Shown: positions 34,388 to 42,372, counted from the first letter of the stretch. The stretch is DNA of 48,527 bases from Comamonadaceae bacterium PBBC1 (GCA_002256145.1 NKIP01000027.1:1-48527); one strand, 5' to 3'. Made by a program: numbers and translations. Notes: generated by a model not told the origin, from the sequence alone.

Positions 34388-35238
34388 TTGCTTGACTTCT
34401 TTTTGGCAGCAATGGCTTTGCGCTTGGTAGGTGGAGCCAGATAGTTGTCGCCTGTCACCACAGATCGGCCAGTTTGTTGTTCCAGTTGTTGGCGTGCCTG
34501 TTTGGCAATTCGTCCGCCCACCACGGCAGCGCCTTTGTTCTCTTGCAAGCCTGTGGCTTGCTGGGTTTCTGCCACTTGACGGGTCGAGAGTTCAGCCAGC
34601 GCTGTGAAGATCAGCTCGGCCTCACTCATGTGGTCGCGCAGGTTGTGAGTTTTCAGGCCCTTGATGTTCTTGTGCTCTTTCACACTCACGCCTGACCATT
34701 CTTGGTGAATGATGTTGGTGAGCATGGCGAATTCATCGCCGCTTTTCACGTCGTGCTCGCGCCAGTAGTCGGTCAGCTTATTGCGGGTTTCTTGGCCCGT
34801 CATGCGTTGCTGAATCCATTTGTCGCTGCGGCCATGCTGCTGCCATGTTTCGCGGGCGCGGTTGAGCGACAGGGCAGGGTCGGCCATTTCTTGCATGCGC
34901 TCGTAGCCCACCTTGGCGAGCCAGAGCTTGATGGGCTCTGCCTTTGGGCTAGGGATGGACTGCACCAAGCGAAGCAGCGTAGTTGCTTCTGCACAGTCTG
35001 TTTCACGCAAACGGCCGTCTGTTGAGGCTAATTTCAACTGTACGATTTTCTCGTACAGTTGGTTGGAACCCGCTTCTTGCGCCAGTTTGCGCTTGAGATC
35101 CGACCAGTAGCGACGAGCGTTGCTGCTATCAGTCAGAACCTGCACGACGTCCACCACCGAGAACCACCAAGTCTCACTGGCTTCGTCATAAACACGGCGA
35201 ATGTCTTTGCCGTCGAAGTGCGCTGCTGCAATGTTCAT
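34384..35238 (-). CDS. BRO-N / DinD-like protein
   Basis: A 284-residue protein. The N-terminal BRO-N domain (about 12-110) reads IRRVYDEASETWWFSVVDVVQVL, as in phage antirepressors. The C-terminal half (EHKNIKGLKTHNLRDHMSEAELIFTAL, then a basic tail) resembles DinD, the DNA-damage-inducible protein that inhibits RecA filaments in E. coli. I chose the ATG at 35238 because GAGGA lies 8 nt upstream; an ATG at 35286 is possible but has no site. The gene is coupled to hsdR by ATGA. DinD-like genes are often neighbours of type I restriction loci. Its role there is unknown. Confidence 0.82.
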   Translation of the reverse strand: MNIAAAHFDGKDIRRVYDEASETWWFSVVDVVQVLTDSSNARRYWSDLKRKLAQEAGSNQLYEKIVQLKLASTDGRLRETDCAEATTLLRLVQSIPSPKAEPIKLWLAKVGYERMQEMADPALSLNRARETWQQHGRSDKWIQQRMTGQETRNKLTDYWREHDVKSGDEFAMLTNIIHQEWSGVSVKEHKNIKGLKTHNLRDHMSEAELIFTALAELSTRQVAETQQATGLQENKGAAVVGGRIAKQARQQLEQQTGRSVVTGDNYLAPPTKRKAIAAKKKSSK

Positions 35239-35346
35239 GAACCAGTCCTCAAATGCTTGTGATGATTTGGACCATATGGAGGACATCCTCTATAGGGGCG
35301 CCCAACCGATAGCTGCATGTTGCGCGCGTTTCGCAGTCGCTCCGAC

Positions 35347-35386
35347 CGGGGTCGATGTATTCGGCGCAGGTTTCGGCTTCGTTCAT
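35347..35386 (-). pseudogene. Scar of an hsdR 5' end
   Basis: Forty bases match the first 40 bases of hsdR (34348-34387) with two mismatches, and translate as MNEAETCAEYIDP against MNEAETRAEHIDP in hsdR. The match then ends abruptly. Its ATG overlaps the stop of the small ORF at 35383-35574 (ATGA). This shows that an hsdR gene once followed that ORF directly and was displaced when the BRO-N gene and present hsdR arrived. Confidence 0.85.
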
Positions 35387-35574
35387 GGTTGAAGCCCTCC
35401 GTCCGCATCCATGCGGGTGCCGGATGACACGCTGGTTTGTTGAGCATCCGTCAACTTGACCAGCGCACTCTGGAGCCAAGCCACTGCGTCCTTGGCGTTG
35501 GTCGCTTGCTGTTTGACGGGGGCATCTGGCTCACTGGCCAGGCGCTGAAAAGATCGCAGCATCAAAATGTCCAA
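35383..35574 (-). CDS. Small hypothetical protein coupled to the nucleotidyltransferase gene
   Basis: A 63-residue protein that I do not recognise, mostly helical by appearance (APVKQQATNAKDAVAWLQSALVKL). Its start lies inside the 3' end of the nucleotidyltransferase gene (44-bp overlap). Its stop overlaps, by ATGA, the start of the hsdR scar. That double coupling argues that it is a real gene of the ancestral operon. By position it could be the small partner of the nucleotidyltransferase, as HEPN proteins partner MNT proteins, but I see no HEPN RxxxxH motif. Confidence 0.5.
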   Translation of the reverse strand: MDILMLRSFQRLASEPDAPVKQQATNAKDAVAWLQSALVKLTDAQQTSVSSGTRMDADGGLQP

Positions 35575-36130
35575 TCAGCGGAATGCGAGGGCTTTGGGCG
35601 ACCTCTTGTGCAAAGCTTTCACGGTCTAGCACCTGTTTTTTGAATGCTTCTATCGTACACGCAGTGGCGTGCACCTTTCGGCCCAATTGGCGACCTGCAG
35701 GCCTGAGTGCGGCGTTGACCTTGAGTTCAGAAGCTGCACCCAGAATCAGCACGTCGACATCGCTGTTGGCAGTGGCTTGGCCCCGGGCCACTGAGCCAAA
35801 CACCAAGGCCAGTTCGATCCCATCCAGCGTCTCAAGGGTTTCACGCAGCGTACGCACCAGCGCGCTGTCTTGCTGCATGAGGGTCACCAGTGGTGCCAGC
35901 TGCGGGTCTGTACTGGCGTAATACCGGGGCAGGCCATCTTGCTGGCGGCGCTGTACCAGGCCCGCCTCTGTCCAGCGCTTGAGCAGCCGCGCCGTGTTGC
36001 CGGGGTCGATGCTTGAGGCTGCAGCCAGCTCACGCGGACCAAAGCCCCGACCCGGTTCGGCAAACAGTGCTTGCAGCACTTTGAATCGGGCTTGACCGCC
36101 AAAAACCTCGATGAGCTGGGCTTTGTTCAT
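35531..36130 (-). CDS. Nucleotidyltransferase with N-terminal winged helix
   Basis: A 199-residue protein. The N-terminal winged helix-turn-helix (about 10-75) has GPRELAAASSIDPGNTARLLKRW. The minimal nucleotidyltransferase domain has the full pattern GSVARG then NSDVDVLIL at 112-130, with both Asp of the SDxD. Proteins of this kind act as MNT-type antitoxins or as self-regulating modules. The ATG at 36130 is preferred over an in-frame TTG at 36151. A promoter and a palindrome lie just upstream. It sits inside the hsd locus, between hsdS and hsdR, and overlaps a small ORF downstream. Confidence 0.85.
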   Translation of the reverse strand: MNKAQLIEVFGGQARFKVLQALFAEPGRGFGPRELAAASSIDPGNTARLLKRWTEAGLVQRRQQDGLPRYYASTDPQLAPLVTLMQQDSALVRTLRETLETLDGIELALVFGSVARGQATANSDVDVLILGAASELKVNAALRPAGRQLGRKVHATACTIEAFKKQVLDRESFAQEVAQSPRIPLIGHFDAAIFSAPGQ

Positions 36131-36146
36131 GGTTTGATGTTGAATT

Positions 36147-36191
36147 GACAACGATGTTGTCGAATATACATCACTGTAGTTAAATCAACAA
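36147..36191 (-). promoter_or_regulatory. Promoter and operator of the nucleotidyltransferase gene
   Basis: On the minus strand a -35 TTGTTG (36186-36191) and a -10 TATATT (36163-36168) are 17 bp apart. Directly downstream, over the expected transcription start, lies the palindrome GACAAC-GAT-GTTGTC (36147-36161). The winged helix of the encoded protein is the obvious candidate to bind it. Confidence 0.6.
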
Positions 36192-36218
36192 TGAAGTTAG
36201 ACCCCATAGACGATGCGT

Positions 36219-36290
36219 TCAAAGCTGTCCGCTGAAGGCTTGGTGCAGCAGGGGGTGTCTGCAGGCGTCGAGGGCAGTGATTTTGGTGGG
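36219..36290 (-). pseudogene. Scar of an hsdS 3' end
   Basis: About 70 bases read on the minus strand as ITALDACRHPLLHQAFSGQL and a stop, matching the end of hsdS at 38251 (LTALDDLKKSLLHQAFSGQL). Similarity stops upstream at about 36290. It shows that an hsdS gene once ended here, directly ahead of the nucleotidyltransferase gene, before the DUF262 gene and present hsdS arrived. Confidence 0.8.
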
Positions 36291-36452
36291 GTAATCAAAA
36301 CCCAGTTAAGAAAATTTGGGTGTTTAAGAGCGTCCCAAGTTATTGATTTTTATGAAAAATCAATTTTCCAGGAGTCAATGGGATGGGAGTTGATCAAAAC
36401 CCGATCAAGAAATTTTTGTCTCAAAAAAGCCTGTGGGATGAGCCGCAAATGG
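36291..36452. other. AT-rich non-coding stretch
   Basis: This segment lies between the hsdS scar and the hairpin after the DUF262 gene. It contains GGTAATCAAAACCC near 36290 and GTTGATCAAAACCCGATCAAGAAA near 36390, a loose repetition of ATCAAAACCC about 100 bp apart. No gene is seen. Its low GC differs from the flanks. Confidence 0.4.
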
Positions 36453-36480
36453 GTTTGTGACTCGCGGGTGAGTCACAAAC
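36453..36480. repeat. Strong hairpin after the DUF262 gene
   Basis: GTTTGTGACTC and GAGTCACAAAC form a perfect 11-bp stem with a 6-nt loop, ending 3 bp from the stop codon of the DUF262 gene. No T-run follows, so it is either a rho-type or stabilising hairpin or an insertion boundary. Confidence 0.6.
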
Positions 36481-36482
36481 AC

Positions 36483-38183
36483 TCAAATAAAGTCCGAGCG
36501 CCACACATGCGCTGCCCGCTGGGCCATGCGTTCTTGGCGCAGTGCCAGGGTGGCGGGTGACCAATCGGCCTGATCGCTTAGCCCCAACGCGTTGGCGGTG
36601 GCATAACTACTTCGCCCGTACTCGGTTCGTTTGTCTTCAAAACTGCCGTTTTGGCATTGGCGGTTGATGGTTTGCTCCAGCAGCATCAGGTTGCCCAAAC
36701 GGTAGATGAAGTCTTTCTGGCGATCTGGGTTGAAGGGTTCGTCCCATTGCGCAGAGGGGTTCTCGGGCAGGATGTGCTCGATGGTGCAGGTGTCGCTTTC
36801 CCAATCGTGATGCTTGCCCGATGCGTCGCTTTCCAGTGCGCACAGCAGGTACTTGACCACTTTCTTGCGTCGACCGGTGGTGTCCATCTCTTTATGCGAA
36901 AAGTCGCGGACAAATTTTTCATCGTCCACGTACACGCTGCGCAGCTGCGCAAACACTTCTGCAGGCGTGCGGACAGCCCCATCCAGCAAGGCCTTGGCGG
37001 CCCGGTGATAGACAGGTTCCAGCTCGTTGGTGTTCAGGCTGCCAATCACGGTGTAGCGCACCGACAGCACGCACAGCAGCTTGAGAACGCGGGTGAAGTC
37101 GTCCGCGCTCATTCGCTCCCAAGCGGCAAACACCAAGGGCATGTGCTGGCGCACGCCAAACAACTGCAAGTCCCGCACATAGGGCTTGGCGGCAGGGCGT
37201 TCCGTCCAATACTCGTGCGCAGTGTCGTCCATGGCAGCGAACAGGTCTGCGCGTTGCTCCAGTGCGTCCATCAAGGCAAACACATCAGTCGATGTTTTGA
37301 CCTCTTCGCGCACCTTCTTGAACAGGCGCTGTTTGCGAATCTGTGGGGACTGGCACAGCAAGTGGTAACGCAAAAAGTCAGGAAAGCGCTCGTGCTTGAT
37401 GGTGCCGATCATGTGACGCCACCGGCGCTGCAGCGCTTCCAAATCGCTACGAAGTGGTATGCGAGAGAACAAGTAGTTTTTCAGCAGATCGGTAGACGAC
37501 AACTCCAGCCCTCGGGCATTGAGTGTTTCGAACACGGTGTAAGCGCTGATGTCATCTTCGACCGTGATCAGGATGAACAGCAGTTGCCGCGCCACCGTGT
37601 CAGACAGCAGGCGAGCAAGGGCCTCACCCTCCAATCCGGAGTCTGCAAGCCGCTTTTGGAACCATCCAAAACATTGCCACAGCATCCGATTGGACTTTGG
37701 CAGTCCACGCGGGTTGTTTGGCTTGCGCAGTTGAACCAGATAGTCTTGATAAAACCCATCATCGGTATCGTTGAGGAACAGCTTGCTGCTTTGCATCAGA
37801 GACGCGGGGTCTTTCCGGCCTATGAACAGTTGGCGCAGCTCGGTCGCTCGTTCGGCATTGGCTGTGTTTGTGGCTTCATCACCGGGTAAATTCAAGAGAC
37901 GGTCGATCACCGCCAAGGCCAACACACTCAGTGTCGCAACACGTTGCTGGCCGTCAATGATCTGGAATTCACGGTCCGTGACGGCCTCGACCACCAAAGC
38001 GCCCATGTAATGGAAGCTTCGTGGCGCATTCAGCAACTCCTGAATGTCGTTCCACAGGTCTTCCCACTGTTCCTCTTCCCAAGCGTAGTCGCGTTGAAAC
38101 GAAGGTACACGGTATTTCTTGCCGTTACCGATCAAGTCCAGAAAGGTGACGTCTTGGGTCTTTAACAAATTGCTTTTGGCCAT
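36483..38183 (-). CDS. GmrSD-like DUF262/DUF1524 restriction nuclease
   Basis: A 566-residue single-chain protein. The N-terminal DUF262 domain has QRDYAW at 30-35 and the nucleotide-binding DGQQR at 77-81. The C-terminal DUF1524 nuclease has EHILPEN near 467 and the Asn-containing LGNLMLLEQTINRQ near 495, the HNH-like His-Me pattern. Fused GmrSD enzymes are type IV restriction systems that cut modified (for example glucosylated hydroxymethylcytosine) phage DNA. The ATG at 38183 has AGGA 8 nt upstream; the ATG at 38192 is too close to it. It is inserted between hsdS and an hsdS scar, within the type I locus. All key residues are present. Confidence 0.88.
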   Translation of the reverse strand: MAKSNLLKTQDVTFLDLIGNGKKYRVPSFQRDYAWEEEQWEDLWNDIQELLNAPRSFHYMGALVVEAVTDREFQIIDGQQRVATLSVLALAVIDRLLNLPGDEATNTANAERATELRQLFIGRKDPASLMQSSKLFLNDTDDGFYQDYLVQLRKPNNPRGLPKSNRMLWQCFGWFQKRLADSGLEGEALARLLSDTVARQLLFILITVEDDISAYTVFETLNARGLELSSTDLLKNYLFSRIPLRSDLEALQRRWRHMIGTIKHERFPDFLRYHLLCQSPQIRKQRLFKKVREEVKTSTDVFALMDALEQRADLFAAMDDTAHEYWTERPAAKPYVRDLQLFGVRQHMPLVFAAWERMSADDFTRVLKLLCVLSVRYTVIGSLNTNELEPVYHRAAKALLDGAVRTPAEVFAQLRSVYVDDEKFVRDFSHKEMDTTGRRKKVVKYLLCALESDASGKHHDWESDTCTIEHILPENPSAQWDEPFNPDRQKDFIYRLGNLMLLEQTINRQCQNGSFEDKRTEYGRSSYATANALGLSDQADWSPATLALRQERMAQRAAHVWRSDFI

Positions 38184-38250
38184 GGTCGTCATCCTAATTT
38201 ATTTGGACAGCGTGGATTTTCTGCGGGTGACAGTGTGCGTAAATTTGAAC

Positions 38251-39480
38251 CTACTGCGTCAACTGCCCGCTGAAGGCTTGGTGCAGCAGGGATTTTTTGA
38301 GGTCGTCGAGGGCTGTGAGTTTTTGGCGGTAGATGGATTTCAGTCGCTCAACCGATTCTTTGGCTTCTTCAATTTCAGCAACGATTTGTTTTTGATCTTC
38401 GACGGGCGGTAGTTCAAGCGCAAAGTTGCTCAGATCGGTGTTGCTCAGGTTTGGCATGACGGCACCACCCGCAATGTTTTCCAGTTGTTGTTTGCATTGG
38501 TCTGAGCGCAGCAAGTGAACCAGATAGCCTGCATCACAACGAGAGGATGGCTTGATGAAGAAGCTGCCGGTGCCGCATAGCCACCCGTCTTCTGCATCGG
38601 TGACCAAGGCGCAGCGTCCCATTTCACCTCTGCGACCAATCACGATGTCGCCCGTCCGCATGATGTAGTTGGCCAGTCGTTTGGCTGTTTCACCTGAAAC
38701 GGTTTTTCTGTCATCCGGCTCAATGCCGTTCTGGCTGATGTGCGCTGGGTTGACCAAAGGAATGCCGTTTTCGATGTAATCCTGTTTGTGCAGAAGCGAG
38801 CCGAACGGGCCAGTGAAAATGCCACCAGTGGCTTGGCCGAGTGTTGTGTGAGTGGCCCTCTTGGCGCGTCGATTGAAAAGTGTTGTGAGCTGACTTTGGA
38901 AAAGGGCTCCAGCGTTTTGGAGGTTCTTTTCGGCGTTGGCTTTGGCGGTGGCGATGTCGGCAAAGGCTTCGTCGAGGAGGGTGACGATGCGGCGTTGATT
39001 CCCAATGCTCGGATAACTAACTTGAATGGCCTTGTATTTATCACCATCAAGATTTCTGATGCCTGTTGAATTTGACTGCATCCCCTCTGTGACGCCTGAC
39101 AGATACGTCCAGTGCAAGAATTTGTGCAAGTACTTTGCGTCTAGTTCATCTGGCGATTTGACGCGGATGGCGGCTGTGAAGTTACTGAACGAGTAGTCCC
39201 CTTCAGGCTTATCAAAAAGAACCACGCGCCCTACGGCTTGTTTTGGGCCACCGCCAGACTTTTCAAGAATGATGTCGCCTGCAAATAACTTGCGCTTATC
39301 GAATTTTTTGACCTCCACCTCAATGAATGCGATGTCAGTGTCGTCAAGAGCCCCGTCTTTGGTGAAATTGGTGTTACGAATCACGCCCACCGTTTTGAGC
39401 GGATCTTTATCGCCTTTCCAAAGGCCATTGATGAAGGTGCATGCATCTTCAAGCGGCTTGCTTGTCCACCCCGCCTTCAC
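38251..39480 (-). CDS. hsdS: Type I restriction-modification specificity subunit HsdS
   Basis: A 409-residue specificity subunit with two target-recognition domains (about 1-150 and 215-350). They are joined by coiled-coil conserved regions: QRRIVTLLDEAF then LFQSQLTTLF near 160-205, and DQKQIVAEIEEAKE then KKSLLHQAFSGQL at the C-terminus. The DNA target cannot be read from sequence. It starts with GTG at 39480, overlapping the hsdM stop (GTGA). Its 3' end exists in a second, degenerate copy at 36219-36290. It is intact, with about the normal length. Confidence 0.93.
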   Translation of the reverse strand: MKAGWTSKPLEDACTFINGLWKGDKDPLKTVGVIRNTNFTKDGALDDTDIAFIEVEVKKFDKRKLFAGDIILEKSGGGPKQAVGRVVLFDKPEGDYSFSNFTAAIRVKSPDELDAKYLHKFLHWTYLSGVTEGMQSNSTGIRNLDGDKYKAIQVSYPSIGNQRRIVTLLDEAFADIATAKANAEKNLQNAGALFQSQLTTLFNRRAKRATHTTLGQATGGIFTGPFGSLLHKQDYIENGIPLVNPAHISQNGIEPDDRKTVSGETAKRLANYIMRTGDIVIGRRGEMGRCALVTDAEDGWLCGTGSFFIKPSSRCDAGYLVHLLRSDQCKQQLENIAGGAVMPNLSNTDLSNFALELPPVEDQKQIVAEIEEAKESVERLKSIYRQKLTALDDLKKSLLHQAFSGQLTQ

Positions 39481-40931
39481 GCCAACAACCCCCGAATATT
39501 CCCCAACACCTCCGCCGCATCGGCATCCAGCGCCGCAATTTCATCCAGGATGTCCGTCGGGCTGCGGTGCACCACTGCCTCCCCGCCGTTCGGGTTTTTC
39601 ACCGACAGGTCAAACGTGTCCAGGTTCACGCTGTCGGCGGCCACGCTCCAGCTTTTCGGCGAGTCGGCAAAGGCTTTTTGCAGCTGCACAAACTCCACCA
39701 GGTCCGCGTCGTTCAGCGGGTTGGTTTTGCCCATGTTGCGGCCGGGGTCCAATTGGTAGAACCAGGTCTTTCGGGTGGGCTCGCCTTTGGTGAAGAACAG
39801 CACCACGGTTTTCACACCCGCGCCCTGAAAAGTGCCGCCGGGGCAGTCGAGCACGGTGTGCATGTTGCAGTCGATCAGCAGTTGTTTGCGCAGGGCCACG
39901 CTGGCGTTGTCGGTGTTGCTGAGGAATGTGTTTTTGATGACCACCGCCGCACGGCCCCCGGCTCGCAGGCTTTTGATGAAGTGCTGCATGAACAAGAAGG
40001 CGGTTTCCCCGGTTTTGATGGGGAAGTTTTGCTGCACCTCTTTGCGCTCTTTGCCGCCAAAGGGCGGGTTGGCCAAAATCACGTCGTAGCGGTCACGCTC
40101 TTGGATGTCGTTGATGTTTTCGCCCAGGGTGTTGGTGTGCACGATGTTGGGCGCCTCGATGCCGTGCAGGATCATGTTCATGATGCCGATCACGTAGGCG
40201 AGGCTCTTTTTCTCTTTACCGTAGAAGGTGCGTTTTTGCAGTGTCTCCAGGTCATCGGCCTTGGTGGCTTTGGGGCTGAGGTAGGCAAAGGCTTCGCACA
40301 AAAAGCCGGCCGACCCGCAGGCTGCGTCGTAAATGCGTTCGCCAATTTGCGGCTGCATCACCTCGATCATGGCGCGGATGAGTGGGCGGGGTGTGTAGTA
40401 CTCGCCGCCGTTGCGCCCGGCGTTGCCCATGTTTTTGATCTTGGCTTCGTACAGGTGCGACAGTTCGTGCTTTTGCGCCTGGCTGCCAAAGCGAAGTTCG
40501 TCGATGCGGTCGATCACGTCGCGCAGGTTGTAGCCGCTTTGGATTTTGTTGGTGATCTCGCCAAAGACTTCACCGATTTTGTATTCGATGGTCTGCGGCC
40601 CGCTGGCGCGTTGCTTGAAGCCTGCCAGATACGGGAACAGTTTGCCGTTGACAAAGCCTTTGAGGTCGTCGCCCGTCATGGCGGCGTTGTGATCGATCTT
40701 GCCGTCGGCAGCTTTGGGCGCAGCCCATGCGGCCCAGCGGTAGGGCTCGCTCAAGATGAACTGGTAGTCACGCCCCTCCAGCACCGCCTCGGTGGCCTTG
40801 TCGGCTTCGAGGGCGTCGAGGTACTTTAAAAACAGCAGCCAACTGGATTGCTCGGTGTAGTCCAGCTCGCTGGTGCACCCCGCGTCTTTGTGCAGGATGT
40901 CATCGATATTTTTAAAGGTTTGTTCGAACAT
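39477..40931 (-). CDS. hsdM: Type I restriction-modification methyltransferase HsdM
   Basis: A 484-residue adenine-N6 methyltransferase. The N-terminal HsdM domain has TEQSSWLLFLKYLDALE. GEYYTPRPLIRAMIEVM leads into the SAM motif YDAACGSAGF near 203, and NPPFGG near 287 is the catalytic motif IV. Together with HsdS it protects host DNA. It is the first gene of the locus. The ATG at 40931 has no clear ribosome site, and a TAAAAT at 40937-40942 (minus strand) lies only a few bases upstream, so the message may be nearly leaderless. Confidence 0.94.
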   Translation of the reverse strand: MFEQTFKNIDDILHKDAGCTSELDYTEQSSWLLFLKYLDALEADKATEAVLEGRDYQFILSEPYRWAAWAAPKAADGKIDHNAAMTGDDLKGFVNGKLFPYLAGFKQRASGPQTIEYKIGEVFGEITNKIQSGYNLRDVIDRIDELRFGSQAQKHELSHLYEAKIKNMGNAGRNGGEYYTPRPLIRAMIEVMQPQIGERIYDAACGSAGFLCEAFAYLSPKATKADDLETLQKRTFYGKEKKSLAYVIGIMNMILHGIEAPNIVHTNTLGENINDIQERDRYDVILANPPFGGKERKEVQQNFPIKTGETAFLFMQHFIKSLRAGGRAAVVIKNTFLSNTDNASVALRKQLLIDCNMHTVLDCPGGTFQGAGVKTVVLFFTKGEPTRKTWFYQLDPGRNMGKTNPLNDADLVEFVQLQKAFADSPKSWSVAADSVNLDTFDLSVKNPNGGEAVVHRSPTDILDEIAALDADAAEVLGNIRGLLA

Positions 40932-41100
40932 AGGTTTGCATTTTAGGGGGCGGCCATACCCCGCATTCGGGCTGCTGAGCTTGCGGCTTCAAAAAACATG
41001 ACAATCCACCAGCCTATGCTGACAACCCTGTAACTTTTGGCCTTCCCCAACGAACTGGGTCATGAAGCCCCGTGTTTCAGCAACCCACCAGGTCACTCCC

Positions 41101-41595
41101 ATGAAACGACGCCACATGATCAAATTCTTATCGGCCTGCCTGGCCAGCGCAACGCTGCCCTTGAGCGCGGCGGCGGCCGCTTTTCCACTGAAGAAAACCA
41201 AAGCCGAGTGGCGCAAGTTGCTTGCGCCAGCTGCGTATACGGTGCTGTTTGAGCACGGCACCGAGCGCGCGGGCAGCAGCCCACTCAATGCCGAGAAGCG
41301 GCCCGGGACTTTTGTGTGTGTGGCCTGCAACTTGCCCTTGTTCAGCTCGGCCCACAAATACGAGAGCAGCACGGGTTGGCCCAGTTTTTTCCAAGCCTTG
41401 CCGGGCGCTTTGGGCACCACCACCGATTTCAAGCTCATCTACCCGCGCACCGAATACCACTGTTCGCGCTGTGGCGGTCACCACGGGCATGTGTTTGATG
41501 ACGGGCCCAAACCCACGGGCAAGCGCTTTTGCAACAACGGTGTGGCTTTGGCGTTTGTGCCCGAAGGCCAAACTCTTCCCGAATTGAGGACATGA
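41101..41595 (+). CDS. msrB: Exported peptide-methionine (R)-S-oxide reductase MsrB
   Basis: A 164-residue MsrB that reduces methionine-R-sulfoxide. The signal peptide (about 1-27, KRRHMIKFLSACLASATLPL then an Ala-rich end) puts it in the periplasm; an RR pair could hint at Tat but is not a full motif. Zinc is held by Cys73/Cys76 and Cys121/Cys124. The catalytic Cys144 is in RFCNNG, where many relatives have RYCINS. I prefer the ATG at 41101 over that at 41062, because the signal peptide then begins normally. Its stop overlaps the msrA start (ATGA), so both repair enzymes are coupled. Confidence 0.9.
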   Translation: MKRRHMIKFLSACLASATLPLSAAAAAFPLKKTKAEWRKLLAPAAYTVLFEHGTERAGSSPLNAEKRPGTFVCVACNLPLFSSAHKYESSTGWPSFFQALPGALGTTTDFKLIYPRTEYHCSRCGGHHGHVFDDGPKPTGKRFCNNGVALAFVPEGQTLPELRT

Positions 41596-42284
41596 GCATG
41601 AACCGCATGACTGTTTCGAGGCCCCTGCGTTGCTTGGCCATGGCATGTGCCGCTGCCGCGTTCTTGTTGACGGCTTGCACGCCCAGCCAGTCTTCCAGCG
41701 TGGGCCAAGCCCCTGCGGCCCAGACCACGCCCACCGAGGTGGTGGCCGCGCCCGTGGTCAACGGCAAGCCCATGGCTTACGCCTTGTTTGCCGGTGGTTG
41801 TTTCTGGTGCATCGAGGCCGACTTTGAAAAACTGGCCGGTGTGGTGGCCGTTGAGTCGGGCTATACCGCCGGCCAAACGCCCCAGCCCACCTACGAACAA
41901 GTCAGCGCCGGCCACACGGGCCACACCGAGGCGGTGCGGGTGCTGTACGACCCGAGTCAAGTGAGTTATGCGCAGTTGGTCGACTATTTTTGGCGGCACA
42001 TCGACCCGACCGTCAAAGACCAGCAGTTTTGTGATGTGGGCCCGCAATACCGCAGCGGGATCTATTGGCAAAATGAGGCCGAACGCGCCATCGCCGAAGC
42101 CAGCCGTGACGACTTGATCCGCAGCGGCCGGTTCAGCATCATTCACACTGAGCTGGCCCCCAGCTCAGTGTTTTATTTGGCCGAGGAGTACCACCAGGAC
42201 TACTACAAGAAGAACGAGCTGCGCTACAGCTACTATCGCTTGAGTTGCGGGCGGGACGCGCGGGTTAAAAAGCTCTGGGGTTGA
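41592..42284 (+). CDS. msrA: Peptide-methionine (S)-S-oxide reductase MsrA, lipoprotein
   Basis: A 230-residue MsrA. A lipoprotein signal ends in the lipobox LLTAC (Cys29), so it is probably anchored in an envelope membrane. A Pro/Thr-rich linker spans about 30-58. The catalytic Cys70 is in GGCFWC, followed by GVVAVESGYTAG. VGPQYRSGIYW and EEYHQDYYKKN complete the fold. It reduces methionine-S-sulfoxide in envelope proteins and complements MsrB, whose gene it overlaps by ATGA. The start with AGGAC upstream is at 41592. Confidence 0.92.
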   Translation: MSMNRMTVSRPLRCLAMACAAAAFLLTACTPSQSSSVGQAPAAQTTPTEVVAAPVVNGKPMAYALFAGGCFWCIEADFEKLAGVVAVESGYTAGQTPQPTYEQVSAGHTGHTEAVRVLYDPSQVSYAQLVDYFWRHIDPTVKDQQFCDVGPQYRSGIYWQNEAERAIAEASRDDLIRSGRFSIIHTELAPSSVFYLAEEYHQDYYKKNELRYSYYRLSCGRDARVKKLWG

Positions 42285-42372
42285 GGCCTCTGCGCCGGGC
42301 CAGTCGTCTTGGCTTGGGCATATCACACACCATTCGCCCCGTTGTGGGCGTTTGTTTTTTTGGAAGCTGTGC

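Noticed and set aside
35249..35386. A 46-codon frame starting MNEAETCAEYIDP as a functional small gene
   Set aside because: Only the first 13 codons match hsdR and the rest is unrelated, so a scar is the simpler explanation.
36213..36560. A 115-codon plus-strand frame before the DUF262 gene end
   Set aside because: It runs antisense through the hsdS scar and the hairpin; no ribosome site or homology was seen.
36651..37889. A 412-codon plus-strand frame opposite the DUF262 gene
   Set aside because: It is an antisense shadow; the minus strand carries the DGQQR and EHILPEN motifs.
39441..40829. A 462-codon plus-strand frame opposite hsdM
   Set aside because: hsdM on the minus strand has all methyltransferase motifs; the plus frame has none.
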